Below are positions 1 to 8,098 of a stretch of DNA of 64,000 nt, piece after piece. The notes under the pieces were generated by a model. It was not told the origin of the DNA and searched no databases. It saw nothing but the letters and a program-made list of their open reading frames with translations. Position 1 is the stretch's first letter, and every line of letters starts with the position of its first letter. A program made the translations under genes and the position numbers. Origin of the DNA: Mycobacterium yunnanensis. GTDB taxonomy: Bacteria > Actinomycetota > Actinomycetes > Mycobacteriales > Mycobacteriaceae. The stretch spans positions 1,228,312 through 1,292,311 of the forward strand of contig NZ_JACKVK010000008.1 of the NCBI RefSeq assembly GCF_025823185.1, in the 5' to 3' direction.

Positions 1-240
1 GCCCCAACCCCGCTCGGGGTCTATACCTCCACCTAACGTGTACATGCAGGTGTCGAGGTCCGGGCAGATTCGCACGCCGTGCATCCATGCGTCGTCGCCC
101 ACGTTGACGATCGCAGTGAGTCGATGATCACCCGAGGGCCCCGTTGCGGTGCCCGCGAATTGGCCGAGACCCAGGTACTGCTGAACGCCAAGGAGGAAGC
201 GGGCGCCCCCGACGCCGCCCACCAAAACAGTCACCTTCAC
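1..240 (-). CDS. fbiA: FbiA, 2-phospho-L-lactate transferase (N-terminal part, cut by window edge)
   Basis: Reading the minus strand from a GTG at 238-240 gives 80 uninterrupted codons to base 1. The peptide opens MKVTVLVGGVGGARFLLGVQ, with the Gly-rich nucleotide-binding turn GGVGGAR at residues 8-14, and later carries NVGDD (46-50) and PDLDTCMYTLGGG, all typical of CofD/FbiA. The enzyme joins the phospholactyl or phosphoenolpyruvyl group to Fo in coenzyme F420 synthesis in the cytosol. The rest of the gene, and presumably fbiB, lies left of the window. It is divergent from whiB2, as in other mycobacteria. Identity rests on only 80 residues but the match to the family is close. Confidence 0.88.
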   Translation of the reverse strand, partial: MKVTVLVGGVGGARFLLGVQQYLGLGQFAGTATGPSGDHRLTAIVNVGDDAWMHGVRICPDLDTCMYTLGGGIDPERGWG

Positions 241-542
241 ATCGATCGACACTAGGCGCTCGAACTCGAACGTGGTTCATCACGGGGCCGACTTGGTCAC
301 TTTCGCGACACGCCAAGCGCCCGACGCGCCGACGTTAGGTAACGGGATGGTATGAAATCGCGCCCCTGCGCTTGACCCCCGCAGCTAACGCGTGTCTAAT
401 CACATCAGTGTCATTTCCCGGTTGGCTTCCGGTTCCAGTGTCGCAGACCGAGATTCGATCACTTGTTCGAATTACTGGGGCCACTAGGGTGCGTGGTGGG
501 GATTGAAGCAGGGCAATTCAAAGACAGGTGAGGAGGCGGAAG
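241..542. promoter_or_regulatory. Divergent fbiA/whiB2 regulatory region
   Basis: About 300 bases between the two divergent start codons with no credible gene. A plausible housekeeping promoter for whiB2 is TTGTTC at 463-468 and TAGGGT at 485-490 (16-base spacer), leaving a leader of about 45-50 bases. The motif match is modest, so this is inference. I see nothing else I can name here. Confidence 0.3.
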
Positions 543-938
543 ATGTCTTATGAGCACGTTGATTTCGATCGTGTCATCCGGTTCGACAATCGGATGCTCG
601 GCTCAGTAGGCAGCGAACCGCATACCAATACCGGGCCGTCGCAGGGTGGGGTGATCGGCCGTCCACAGTTGAGCGTGGTCCCCGATCCGGCGGGAGCATT
701 CGGCGATCCGGAACTCGACGACGAGCAATGGCAGGAACGCGCACTGTGCGCGCAGACCGACCCCGAGGCATTCTTCCCCGAGAAGGGTGGCTCGACCCGC
801 GAGGCCAAGCGGATCTGCCTCGGCTGCGAGGTGAAGGACCGGTGCCTCGACTACGCGCTGGCCCACGACGAGCGCTTCGGCATCTGGGGCGGGCTCTCGG
901 AGCGGGAGCGTCGTCGCCTCAAGCGCGGCATCATCTGA
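543..938 (+). CDS. whiB2: WhiB2/WhmD, iron-sulphur transcription factor of the WhiB family
   Basis: A 131-residue protein whose C-terminal 75 residues form a WhiB domain. Four cysteines lie in the order C...C-x2-C-x5-C (ALCAQTDPEAFFPEKGG, then CLGCEVKDRC), followed by the G[I/V]WGG turn and a basic RRRLKRG tail that binds DNA. The ATG at 543 is chosen because GGAGG at 532-536 sits correctly spaced before it; a GTG at 528 is unsupported. The 50-residue N-terminal extension matches the long WhmD form of fast growers rather than the short M. tuberculosis protein. WhiB2/WhmD is needed for septation and cell division. It stands alone, divergent from fbiA. Confidence 0.95.
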   Translation: MSYEHVDFDRVIRFDNRMLGSVGSEPHTNTGPSQGGVIGRPQLSVVPDPAGAFGDPELDDEQWQERALCAQTDPEAFFPEKGGSTREAKRICLGCEVKDRCLDYALAHDERFGIWGGLSERERRRLKRGII

Positions 939-956
939 TTCAGCGCCGACCGAGCG

Positions 957-1379
957 TCAGTCGTCCTCGACCGTCGGGTCGATGACGGAGGGCTCCACGC
1001 CGAGGTAGGTGGCCACCTGGGCCACCAGCACGTCATGCAGCAGATCCGACAGGTCGACGGTGTCCTTCGCCCGTCGCTCGATCGGCTTGCGGAACAGCAC
1101 GATTCGCGCGCGAGTGCTGTTGCCCCGCACGTCCACACCGGCAGGTATCAACCTCGCCAGCGCAATCGGGCCGTCGGCGATGACCTCCGGCGGCCACTGA
1201 ATGTTGTCGGGATCCTTGGGCGCGATACGCGGAATTTCGTCGACGGCCACGTCCAGGGCCGCCAGCCGCTCCTGCCACTGGCGTTCGATGGGTTCGTAGG
1301 CCTCCAGCACGGCCATGTCGAAGCGCTCGGCCCGACTACGCCATCCCGGCACGGTCGGCGGAAGCAGCGGGCCCCGCAT
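957..1379 (-). CDS. Zincin-like (DUF1025) protein with lost metal site
   Basis: A 140-residue protein of the actinobacterial Rv3259 type, related to the small zincin_1 (PF06262-like) proteins. Active members carry HExxH near the C-terminus. Here the equivalent stretch reads LLHDVLVAQVATYLGV, where HEIAH-like positions are occupied by A-Q-V-A-T, so the metal ligands appear to be missing. The ATG at 1379 (MRGPLLPPTVPGW) is preferred over an ATG 15 codons upstream because it matches the usual family length of about 139. It is convergent with whiB2 and divergent from the DUF3499 gene. Function is unknown; a structural or binding role is inferred. Confidence 0.75.
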   Translation of the reverse strand: MRGPLLPPTVPGWRSRAERFDMAVLEAYEPIERQWQERLAALDVAVDEIPRIAPKDPDNIQWPPEVIADGPIALARLIPAGVDVRGNSTRARIVLFRKPIERRAKDTVDLSDLLHDVLVAQVATYLGVEPSVIDPTVEDD

Positions 1380-1511
1380 CTCCCGACGTCCGCGATGCCC
1401 ACGTGAGGGCTGCCGGTCCACCATGCGGCGATCGTAACGGTTGGAGATCGACGCGCGGCGTGCTGCGCGTGTCGCCTACCCGAGAGGTTCCCGCGCGATA
1501 GCCTCGTGTCC

Positions 1512-1922
1512 GTGAACGTTCCCCGTCGCTGCTGCAGGCCCGGGTGCCCGCACTACGCCGTGGCGACGCTGACCTTCGTCTACAAGGACTCGACCGCCGT
1601 CGTCGGACCGCTGGCCACCGCATCCGAGCCCCACTCCTGGGATCTGTGCGTGATCCATGCCGGACGCATCACCGCGCCGCGCGGGTGGGAACTCGTCAGG
1701 CACGCGGGTCCGCTGCCGTCCCATACCGACGACGACGACCTCGTGGCACTTGCCGACGCGGTGCGCGAGGGGAGGGACGCCGTGGCGACCGCCCCGGTCG
1801 GGTTCTCCGATCCGGGCGTCGGCGTCCGCGGTCAAGCGCTGATGGCCCCGCCGGTCCAGCGCGTCGAACAGAATGGGCGCAAACGCGGCCACCTGCGCGT
1901 GCTGCCGGACCCACTGGACTGA
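1512..1922 (+). CDS. DUF3499 family protein
   Basis: A 136-residue conserved actinobacterial protein (Rv3258c type) of unknown function. It begins VNVPRRCCRPGCPHYAVATL, and the C-C-x3-C pattern plus a later LCVIHA suggests a small zinc-binding N-terminal module of about 65 residues. The C-terminal half is low complexity. GTG codons at 1506 and 1512 are both possible; 1512 gives the conserved MNVPRRC-like start. It lies upstream of manB in the same direction with a 130-base gap, so co-transcription is possible but not shown. Confidence 0.8.
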   Translation: MNVPRRCCRPGCPHYAVATLTFVYKDSTAVVGPLATASEPHSWDLCVIHAGRITAPRGWELVRHAGPLPSHTDDDDLVALADAVREGRDAVATAPVGFSDPGVGVRGQALMAPPVQRVEQNGRKRGHLRVLPDPLD

Positions 1923-2053
1923 TTCGGGCCGCCCGCAGTGCCCGCCGCCGAACGTTTTGCCGGAGCACTCGTGACCTACCGGCATGACCCTCCGACACGA
2001 CGGTTGCCGAGCCGATAGGCTTGGCTCAAAGAGTCCCCTGCGCGAGGAGATCA

Positions 2054-3451
2054 ATGTCGAGGCCTGCTGCGGCTGTCAACCGCGTCATCAAGGCGTATGA
2101 CGTGCGAGGGCTGGTTGGCGAAGAAATCGACGAGGCATTCGTCGCCGAGGTCGGCGGTGCGTTCGCCCGACTGATGCGCGACGAGGGGGCCGACCGGGTC
2201 GCCATTGGCTACGACATGCGCGACAGTTCGCCGGCGCTGGCCGCGGCCTTCGCCGAGGGCGTGGTCGCCCAGGGGCTCGACGTCACCAGGATCGGACTGG
2301 CGTCGACCGATCAGCTCTACTTCGCCTCCGGCTTGCTCGACTGCCCCGGTGCGATGTTCACCGCGAGCCACAACCCCGCGGCCTACAACGGCATCAAACT
2401 GTGCCGCGCCGGCGCCAAGCCCGTCGGCAAGGACAGCGGCCTGACCACCATCAGCGACGAGGTGATCAACGGTGTGCCCAGCTACGACGGCGCGGCCGGC
2501 ACGGTCGAGGATCGCGACGTTCTCGTCGACTACGGACACTTCCTGCGGTCGCTGGTCGACATCTCGGCGCTGCGGCCACTGCGGGTCGCCGTCGACGCCG
2601 GCAACGGCATGGGTGGGCACACGACTCCCGCCGTCCTGGGGCCGCTGGAATCGATCACGTTGGCGCCGTTGTTCTTCGAGCTCGACGGCACGTTCCCCAA
2701 CCACGAGGCCAACCCGCTCGACCCGGCCAATCTCGTCGACCTGCAACGCCACGTCGTCGACTCCGGCGCCGACATCGGGCTGGCCTTCGACGGGGATGCC
2801 GACCGGTGCTTCGTCGTCGACGAACGCGGTCAGCCGGTCTCGCCGTCGGCGGTGACCGCTCTGGTCGCAGGCCGGGAACTGGGCCGCGAGATCGGCGCCA
2901 CCGTCATCCACAACCTCATCACCTCGCGGGCGGTGCCCGAGTTGATCGTCGAACGGGGTGGCACGGCGCTGCGCTCGCGCGTCGGCCACTCCTACATCAA
3001 GGCGCTGATGGCCGAATCGGGTGCGATCTTCGGTGGCGAGCACTCCGCGCACTACTACTTCCGCGACTTCTGGGGCGCCGATTCCGGCATGCTCGCGGCG
3101 CTGCACGTCCTAGCCGCCCTCGGCGAGCAGGATCGTCCGCTGTCGGAGATGATGGCCGACTACCAACGGTACGAGGCCTCCGGCGAGATCAACTTCACCG
3201 TGGCCGACGCGCCCGCGTGCGTCGACGCGGTGCTGACCGCATTCGGCAGTCGCACAGTGTCGATCGACCATCTCGACGGTGTGACCGTCGACCTCGGCGA
3301 GGGCACCTGGTTCAACCTGCGCACCTCCAACACCGAACCGTTGCTGCGACTCAACGTCGAGGCCAGGACCGCCGACGACGTCGCCGCCCTCGTCGACGAG
3401 ATCGGCGCCCAGATCACCGCGCAGACTGCCGAAGGTGGGTCCGCGAGGTGA
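2054..3451 (+). CDS. manB: Phosphomannomutase/phosphoglucomutase ManB (PmmA)
   Basis: A 465-residue alpha-D-phosphohexomutase that converts mannose-6-phosphate to mannose-1-phosphate, feeding GDP-mannose for lipoarabinomannan, PIMs and glycoprotein mannosylation. Visible family signatures are the phosphoserine loop TASHNP (Ser about 105), the magnesium loop DGDADR (about 246-251), the sugar loop GGEHSAHYY, and the phosphate-binding RTSNTEP near the C-terminus. The ATG at 2054 follows GAGGAG at 2044-2049. Its stop overlaps the next start (GTGA), so the SIS-domain gene is translationally coupled. It forms a mannose operon with the next two genes. Confidence 0.94.
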   Translation: MSRPAAAVNRVIKAYDVRGLVGEEIDEAFVAEVGGAFARLMRDEGADRVAIGYDMRDSSPALAAAFAEGVVAQGLDVTRIGLASTDQLYFASGLLDCPGAMFTASHNPAAYNGIKLCRAGAKPVGKDSGLTTISDEVINGVPSYDGAAGTVEDRDVLVDYGHFLRSLVDISALRPLRVAVDAGNGMGGHTTPAVLGPLESITLAPLFFELDGTFPNHEANPLDPANLVDLQRHVVDSGADIGLAFDGDADRCFVVDERGQPVSPSAVTALVAGRELGREIGATVIHNLITSRAVPELIVERGGTALRSRVGHSYIKALMAESGAIFGGEHSAHYYFRDFWGADSGMLAALHVLAALGEQDRPLSEMMADYQRYEASGEINFTVADAPACVDAVLTAFGSRTVSIDHLDGVTVDLGEGTWFNLRTSNTEPLLRLNVEARTADDVAALVDEIGAQITAQTAEGGSAR

Positions 3452-4521
3452 GCGCGCCGCACGCGACCGTCGACCTCGACGACGTCGAGGGGCTACTCGC
3501 CGCTGACCGTGAGGGTCTGCTGCGGGCGGCGTCGATGGCGGGTGCGCAGATGCGGGCGACCGCCGCCGCATTGGACGAGGGCGCCCTGGCCTCGCTGGCC
3601 GGCGGTCATCCGCCGCGGACCGTCATCTGGGTGGCCACCCGCGGTGCTGCCGAGGCGGCGGGCGACATGCTCGCCGCAGCTCTCGGCGGCTCGACGGGAG
3701 CCCCGATCGTCGTCGCATCGGAGGTGCCGCCGTGGATCGGTGCCCTCGACGTGATGATCGTCGCCGGTGACGACGCCGCCGATCCGGTGCTGGTGGGGTC
3801 CGCCGCCAGCGGAATCCGTCGCGGCGCAAGGGTCGTCGTGGCCGCGCCCGACGAGGGTCCGCTTCGCGAGGTCGCGGCGGGCAAGGCGGTCGTGCTGGCA
3901 CCCCGGCTGCAGGTCTCCGACGAATTCGGGCTCGTCCGTTATCTCGCCGTCGGGTTGGCCGTACTTCACGTCGTCCTGCCGGGGATGAGTGTGAACCTCT
4001 CCGAGCTGGCCGACGCGCTGGACGCGGAGACGTTGCGCAACAGCGCAAGCCGTGACGTCTTCACCAACCCGGCCAAGTCGCTCGCCGAGCGGATGACCGA
4101 CCGCGACGTCGTCCTGGCCGGCGGAACATCGGCCACCGTGGCGCTCGCGCGGCACGCGGGCTCGACGTTGCTTCGCGTCGCCCAGCAACCGGCGGCCGCG
4201 GTGGGACTGGCCGACGCCATGGCGGCCCTTCGCCGAGGGTTGACCAACGGCGCCACCACCTATGAGTCGTCGATCTTTCACGACGACGAAATCGACGGCC
4301 CGCTCGGTCGCCGGGTCCGGGCCATCGTGTTCGCGACCGACGAGGAGCGGCCCGTGATGGTGGCCTCGCTGAGTGGTTACGACGACGTCGACGTGCTGAG
4401 CGCCGACGACGTGCCCGACGGCGCACTGCCGCGGCCCACGGGTCGGCGCGAGCAGCAACTCGCCGTGCTCGCCGTGCGCTTCGAGATGGCCGCGGTGTAT
4501 CTGCGATTGGCCCGGGGTTAG
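3448..4521 (+). CDS. TobH/SIS-domain protein of the mannose operon
   Basis: A 357-residue protein equivalent to Rv3256c (TobH-like), with two SIS-type sugar-phosphate-binding repeats resembling bifunctional phosphoglucose/phosphomannose isomerases. Alternating Rossmann-like segments are seen (DVMIVAGDDA, GARVVVAAPD, DVVLAGGTSATVALAR), but I do not see a clear catalytic Glu/His set, so it may bind or regulate rather than isomerise. The GTG start at 3448 overlaps the manB stop by four bases and the stop is three bases before manA, so the three genes read as one operon for GDP-mannose supply. Confidence 0.82.
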   Translation: MSAPHATVDLDDVEGLLAADREGLLRAASMAGAQMRATAAALDEGALASLAGGHPPRTVIWVATRGAAEAAGDMLAAALGGSTGAPIVVASEVPPWIGALDVMIVAGDDAADPVLVGSAASGIRRGARVVVAAPDEGPLREVAAGKAVVLAPRLQVSDEFGLVRYLAVGLAVLHVVLPGMSVNLSELADALDAETLRNSASRDVFTNPAKSLAERMTDRDVVLAGGTSATVALARHAGSTLLRVAQQPAAAVGLADAMAALRRGLTNGATTYESSIFHDDEIDGPLGRRVRAIVFATDEERPVMVASLSGYDDVDVLSADDVPDGALPRPTGRREQQLAVLAVRFEMAAVYLRLARG

Positions 4522-4524
4522 CCG

Positions 4525-5751
4525 GTGGACCTTCTTCGTGGAGCGCTGCGGACCTACGCGTGGGGATCACACACTGCCATCGCCGAATTCACCGGGCGGC
4601 ACAGTCCGACGCCGCATCCGGAGGCCGAACTGTGGCTCGGAGCTCATCCCGGTGACCCGGCGTGGCTGGCCGGCGACGGCGGCGAGCGGTCACTGCTCGA
4701 CACCATCACCGACGATCCCGACGGTCAGCTGGGCGCGGCCACGCGCCAGCGCTTCGGAGACGCGTTGCCATTCCTGGCCAAGGTGCTCGCCGCGGAGGAA
4801 CCACTCTCGCTGCAAGCCCATCCGAGCGCCGATCAAGCCGCGGAGGGCTTCAGCAGGGAGGATCGGCTCCGCATTCCGGTGTCGGCGCCGACTCGCAACT
4901 ACCGCGACCGGAGCCACAAGCCCGAGCTGCTCGTCGCGCTGGGCCCCTTCGAGGCGCTGGCGGGGTTCCGTCCGGTGGCCCAGAGCGTGGAGCTCCTGCG
5001 GGCGTTGACGGTCGCCGACCTCGATCCGTTCGTCAACCTGCTCTCCGGCCAGGCGGACGCCAACGGGCTACGGGCCTTGTTCACCACGTGGATCACCGCG
5101 CCGCAGGCCGACCTCGACGTGCTGGTGCCCCAGGTACTGGACGGTGCGGTCGCATACTTGCGTTCCGGGGCAACGCAATTCGCCAGGGAGGCCAAGACCG
5201 CCCTGCAGCTTGGCGAGCTGTACCCCGGGGATGCCGGAGTGCTGGCCGCGCTGCTGCTGAACCGGATCAGCCTCGAACCGGGGGAGGCGATCTTCCTGCC
5301 CGCCGGCAACCTGCACGCCTACCTGCACGGCTTGGGCTTCGAGGTGATGGCCAACTCCGACAACGTGTTGCGCGGTGGCCTGACCCCCAAGCACGTGGAC
5401 GTGCCCGAATTGCTGCGCGTGCTGGACTTCACTCCCACCGACGAGTCGGCACTGCGGCCGCGGTCTACACGCGACGGCATCGAGATCGTCTACGACACGC
5501 CCGCTCCGGAGTTCGCCGTGTCACTGTTGCGGCTCGACGGTGAGGATCTCGGACACGAGATCGACGCCCCGTCCCGGCACGACGGCCCCCAGGTGTTGTT
5601 CTGCACCGAGGGGTCGGTTCGGGTCCACGCGAAATCCAGCGTGCTGACCCTCGAACGGGGTTCCGCCGCCTGGGTGGCCGCCGACGACGGGCCCATCCGG
5701 CTGGTGGCCGAGCAACCGGCGGCGCTGTTCCGCGCGACCGTCGGCATCTGA
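4525..5751 (+). CDS. manA: Mannose-6-phosphate isomerase ManA
   Basis: A 408-residue type I phosphomannose isomerase (cupin fold, zinc enzyme) interconverting fructose-6-phosphate and mannose-6-phosphate. Signatures include AYAWGSH-like opening RTYAWGSHTAI, QAHPS with the zinc ligands (about residue 95), HKPELLVAL and the active-site block LPAGNLHAYLHGLGFEVMAN (about 256-275). GTG 4525 starts three bases after the preceding stop. With manB and the SIS-domain gene it forms a complete route from fructose-6-phosphate to mannose-1-phosphate. Confidence 0.95.
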   Translation: MDLLRGALRTYAWGSHTAIAEFTGRHSPTPHPEAELWLGAHPGDPAWLAGDGGERSLLDTITDDPDGQLGAATRQRFGDALPFLAKVLAAEEPLSLQAHPSADQAAEGFSREDRLRIPVSAPTRNYRDRSHKPELLVALGPFEALAGFRPVAQSVELLRALTVADLDPFVNLLSGQADANGLRALFTTWITAPQADLDVLVPQVLDGAVAYLRSGATQFAREAKTALQLGELYPGDAGVLAALLLNRISLEPGEAIFLPAGNLHAYLHGLGFEVMANSDNVLRGGLTPKHVDVPELLRVLDFTPTDESALRPRSTRDGIEIVYDTPAPEFAVSLLRLDGEDLGHEIDAPSRHDGPQVLFCTEGSVRVHAKSSVLTLERGSAAWVAADDGPIRLVAEQPAALFRATVGI

Positions 5752-5752
5752 C

Positions 5753-6673
5753 GTGTCGGCGTCGGGAAGCAAGCGTGCGATCGTCGCCGCACTGTTGGCG
5801 AATGCGGGCATCGCGGCGGCCAAGTTCGTCGGCTTCCTCATCACGGGCAGCTCGTCGATGCTGGCCGAGGCCGTGCACTCGGTGGCCGACACCTCCAATC
5901 AGGGCTTGCTGCTGCTAGGTCAGCGCGAGGCCGGCAAGAAGCCGGATGCGTTGCACCAGTTCGGCTACGGCCGCAGCCGCTACTTCTATTCGTTCGTCGT
6001 GGCGCTGGTGCTGTTCTCCCTGGGTTCCGCTTTCGCCATGTACGAGGGCTACGAAAAGATCGTCGACCCCCACGAGCTGACGTCCCCGGTCGTGGCCGTC
6101 GTGATCCTTGGCGTGGCAATCTGTCTGGAGGGGTACAGCTTTCGCACCGCGATGACCGAGTCGCGGCCGATCAAGGGTGACGGCACCTGGTGGCACTTCA
6201 TCCGCAGCTCGCGCAACCCCGAGCTGCCGGTGGTGCTGCTGGAGGACACCGGCGCGCTCATCGGCCTCGCCTTCGCGCTGGCCGGCGTCGGCCTGACGAT
6301 CCTCACCGAGAATCCGGTCTGGGACGGGGTGGGCACGTTGTTCATCGGCGCCCTCCTGGGTGTGATCGCCGTCGTCCTGATGGTCGAGATGCACAGTGCG
6401 CTCATCGGGGAGGGCGCGACGCCGCGGGAGGACGGCCTGATTCGGACGGCGCTGGAGCAGACCGCCCACGTGGACCGGGTGATTCACCTCAGGACTCAGT
6501 ACATGGGCCCCGACGACATGCTGGTCGGGGCGAAGATCTCGCTCGAGCCCCGTACGGACCTGGTGACGGTGGCCAACACCATCGACGCCGCAGAAGCAGC
6601 GATTCGGGCCGCGGTTCCCGCGGCCACGGTCATCTACTTGGAACCGGATCTCGATCGCGCCGTGAGCTCCTAG
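5753..6673 (+). CDS. Cation diffusion facilitator (ZnT9-like) metal transporter
   Basis: A 306-residue integral membrane protein with six predicted hydrophobic segments and a C-terminal ferredoxin-like cytosolic domain, as in CDF exporters of Zn, Mn, Fe or Co. Helix 2 carries AEAVHSVADTSNQ (the usual HxxxD site). Helix 5 carries LLEDTGALIG, where canonical members have HxxxD or DxxxD, a pattern I associate with the SLC30A9/ZnT9 branch. The GTG start is one base past the manA stop, so it is probably read with the mannose operon. Its 3' end overlaps the convergent FAD oxidoreductase by 44 bases. Confidence 0.85.
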   Translation: MSASGSKRAIVAALLANAGIAAAKFVGFLITGSSSMLAEAVHSVADTSNQGLLLLGQREAGKKPDALHQFGYGRSRYFYSFVVALVLFSLGSAFAMYEGYEKIVDPHELTSPVVAVVILGVAICLEGYSFRTAMTESRPIKGDGTWWHFIRSSRNPELPVVLLEDTGALIGLAFALAGVGLTILTENPVWDGVGTLFIGALLGVIAVVLMVEMHSALIGEGATPREDGLIRTALEQTAHVDRVIHLRTQYMGPDDMLVGAKISLEPRTDLVTVANTIDAAEAAIRAAVPAATVIYLEPDLDRAVSS

Positions 6674-8042
6674 ACCTCCTCGTCCGCACGAACGTCCTTG
6701 CCTTGCCGAACTTCTCGACGGCCAGCAGCCCCATGTTGTGGCGGACGGTCCGGCCGAGGGTCTTGGCGTCGGGGATCATGTAGAGACTGTCGAGCAAGCT
6801 GAACCGGCGCAGGAACCACTCGGCCAGGTCGGGGTCGGTCTCGGCCGCACCCAGGAACTGCTCGAAGAGATTTCCGACGGTCAAGTACCACCAGGGCGCG
6901 TCCTCGGCAGTGGCGTTGTGCAGCGCCACGTCGCCGATCGCGTTCATCGTCCACACCGGCCACGTCGTCTTCTTGGTGGCTCGAGACAGGGCCCCCGCGA
7001 GGTCGGGATCCCCGGACTTCAGCACGGTCTGGAGATTGCCCGCCTGGATGGAGGTCATGGTCATGCCCTGGCCGTACGTCGGGTTGAAGCTCACCACCGC
7101 GTCACCGAACGGGATGACCCCGGCGGGGAACCGCTCCATCAGGTCGTAACGGCGCCATCGGCTGGCGGGATACTTGTGAAACGCCATGTCGCCCACGGGT
7201 TCACCGGCCCGCAGGGCGGCGCTGAGGTGCGGCGGCAGCAGGGCGTCGGCGGCATCGCAGATCTCGGTGAAGTTCTGCGGCGGCGGCACCTTTCCGGTGC
7301 CGTACGTGGTGGCGCTCCAGAGCCCGTCCTCGTAGAGCAGCATGCCCAAGCCGACCGGCTGATCGTGAGTGGCACCGGCGACGACGACCTTCTCCTGCAA
7401 CGCGTCGACGGGAATGCGTACGCGCTGCGTGGCGTAGTCGATGCCGACGTCGACGGTGTCCTCGGTCGGGCGGCCGAAGCCCCACTGCTCGAGCCAGACC
7501 GGCAGCCGGGTGCCTCGACCGGTGGCGTCGACCACGAGGTCGGCGGGCACGGGCGTCGACTCGTCACCCACGTCGAGCAGCACGCCGGTGACCCGTTCGC
7601 TTTCGACGTCGTAGAGCAGTTCGGCGACCCGGCCGGGGACCAACTCGACGTTGGGGATGGCCACCGCGCGTTGGCGGATCTGCCACTCCAGGTGCGGCCG
7701 GCTCGGCACGTAGGCCGTGAACTCTCGTTTGAGGGTCGTGTTGGTGCCCAGGACGTGGCCCGCAGCGCCGAAGTGGATGCAGTCCGGTCGGTTCTCCAGC
7801 TTCGGAACCCCCGCGGCCACCATGTCGTCGAGCAACCCGGGAAAGAGTCGTTCGAATTCCGCGGCGCCCCGGGCCATCAGCAGGTGCACGTGCTTGCCCT
7901 GCGGCACCGCCGTCCGATCGGCGGGCCCATCGGGAAGCTCGTCGCGCTCGTAGAGCGTCACCCGGTCGTAGAAGTCCGACAGCACCCTGGCGGCGCACAG
8001 TCCGGCGAGGCTGCTTCCGACGACTATCGCGTGTTCGCCCAT
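6630..8042 (-). CDS. FAD-dependent oxidoreductase (Rv3254 type)
   Basis: A 470-residue flavoprotein with an N-terminal FAD-binding Rossmann motif (AIVVGSSLAGLCAARVL, residues 5-21), a central DATGRG-type motif (VVDATGRGTRLPVWLEQ) and a second FAD contact GDAVVSFNPTYGQGMTM, the layout of geranylgeranyl-reductase or PHBH-like monooxygenases and halogenases. Substrate unknown. No membrane segments or signal peptide are apparent. It is divergent from the amino-acid permease with a 56-base gap and converges on the CDF transporter. The far C-terminus is Arg-rich and overlaps that gene. Confidence 0.8.
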   Translation of the reverse strand: MGEHAIVVGSSLAGLCAARVLSDFYDRVTLYERDELPDGPADRTAVPQGKHVHLLMARGAAEFERLFPGLLDDMVAAGVPKLENRPDCIHFGAAGHVLGTNTTLKREFTAYVPSRPHLEWQIRQRAVAIPNVELVPGRVAELLYDVESERVTGVLLDVGDESTPVPADLVVDATGRGTRLPVWLEQWGFGRPTEDTVDVGIDYATQRVRIPVDALQEKVVVAGATHDQPVGLGMLLYEDGLWSATTYGTGKVPPPQNFTEICDAADALLPPHLSAALRAGEPVGDMAFHKYPASRWRRYDLMERFPAGVIPFGDAVVSFNPTYGQGMTMTSIQAGNLQTVLKSGDPDLAGALSRATKKTTWPVWTMNAIGDVALHNATAEDAPWWYLTVGNLFEQFLGAAETDPDLAEWFLRRFSLLDSLYMIPDAKTLGRTVRHNMGLLAVEKFGKARTFVRTRRSRSSRRDRDPVPSR

Positions 8043-8098
8043 GTCCTGGACGGTAATGGGTAAGTTGCCGGGAGCACGACCGGAAAGGGTGAAAAAGG

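Noticed and set aside
2401..3447. Very long open frame running antiphase through manB into the TobH gene
   Set aside because: Upstream of GTG 3448 the translation is Arg/Pro-rich and without similarity, a GC-skew shadow of manB; only the part from 3448 is a real gene.
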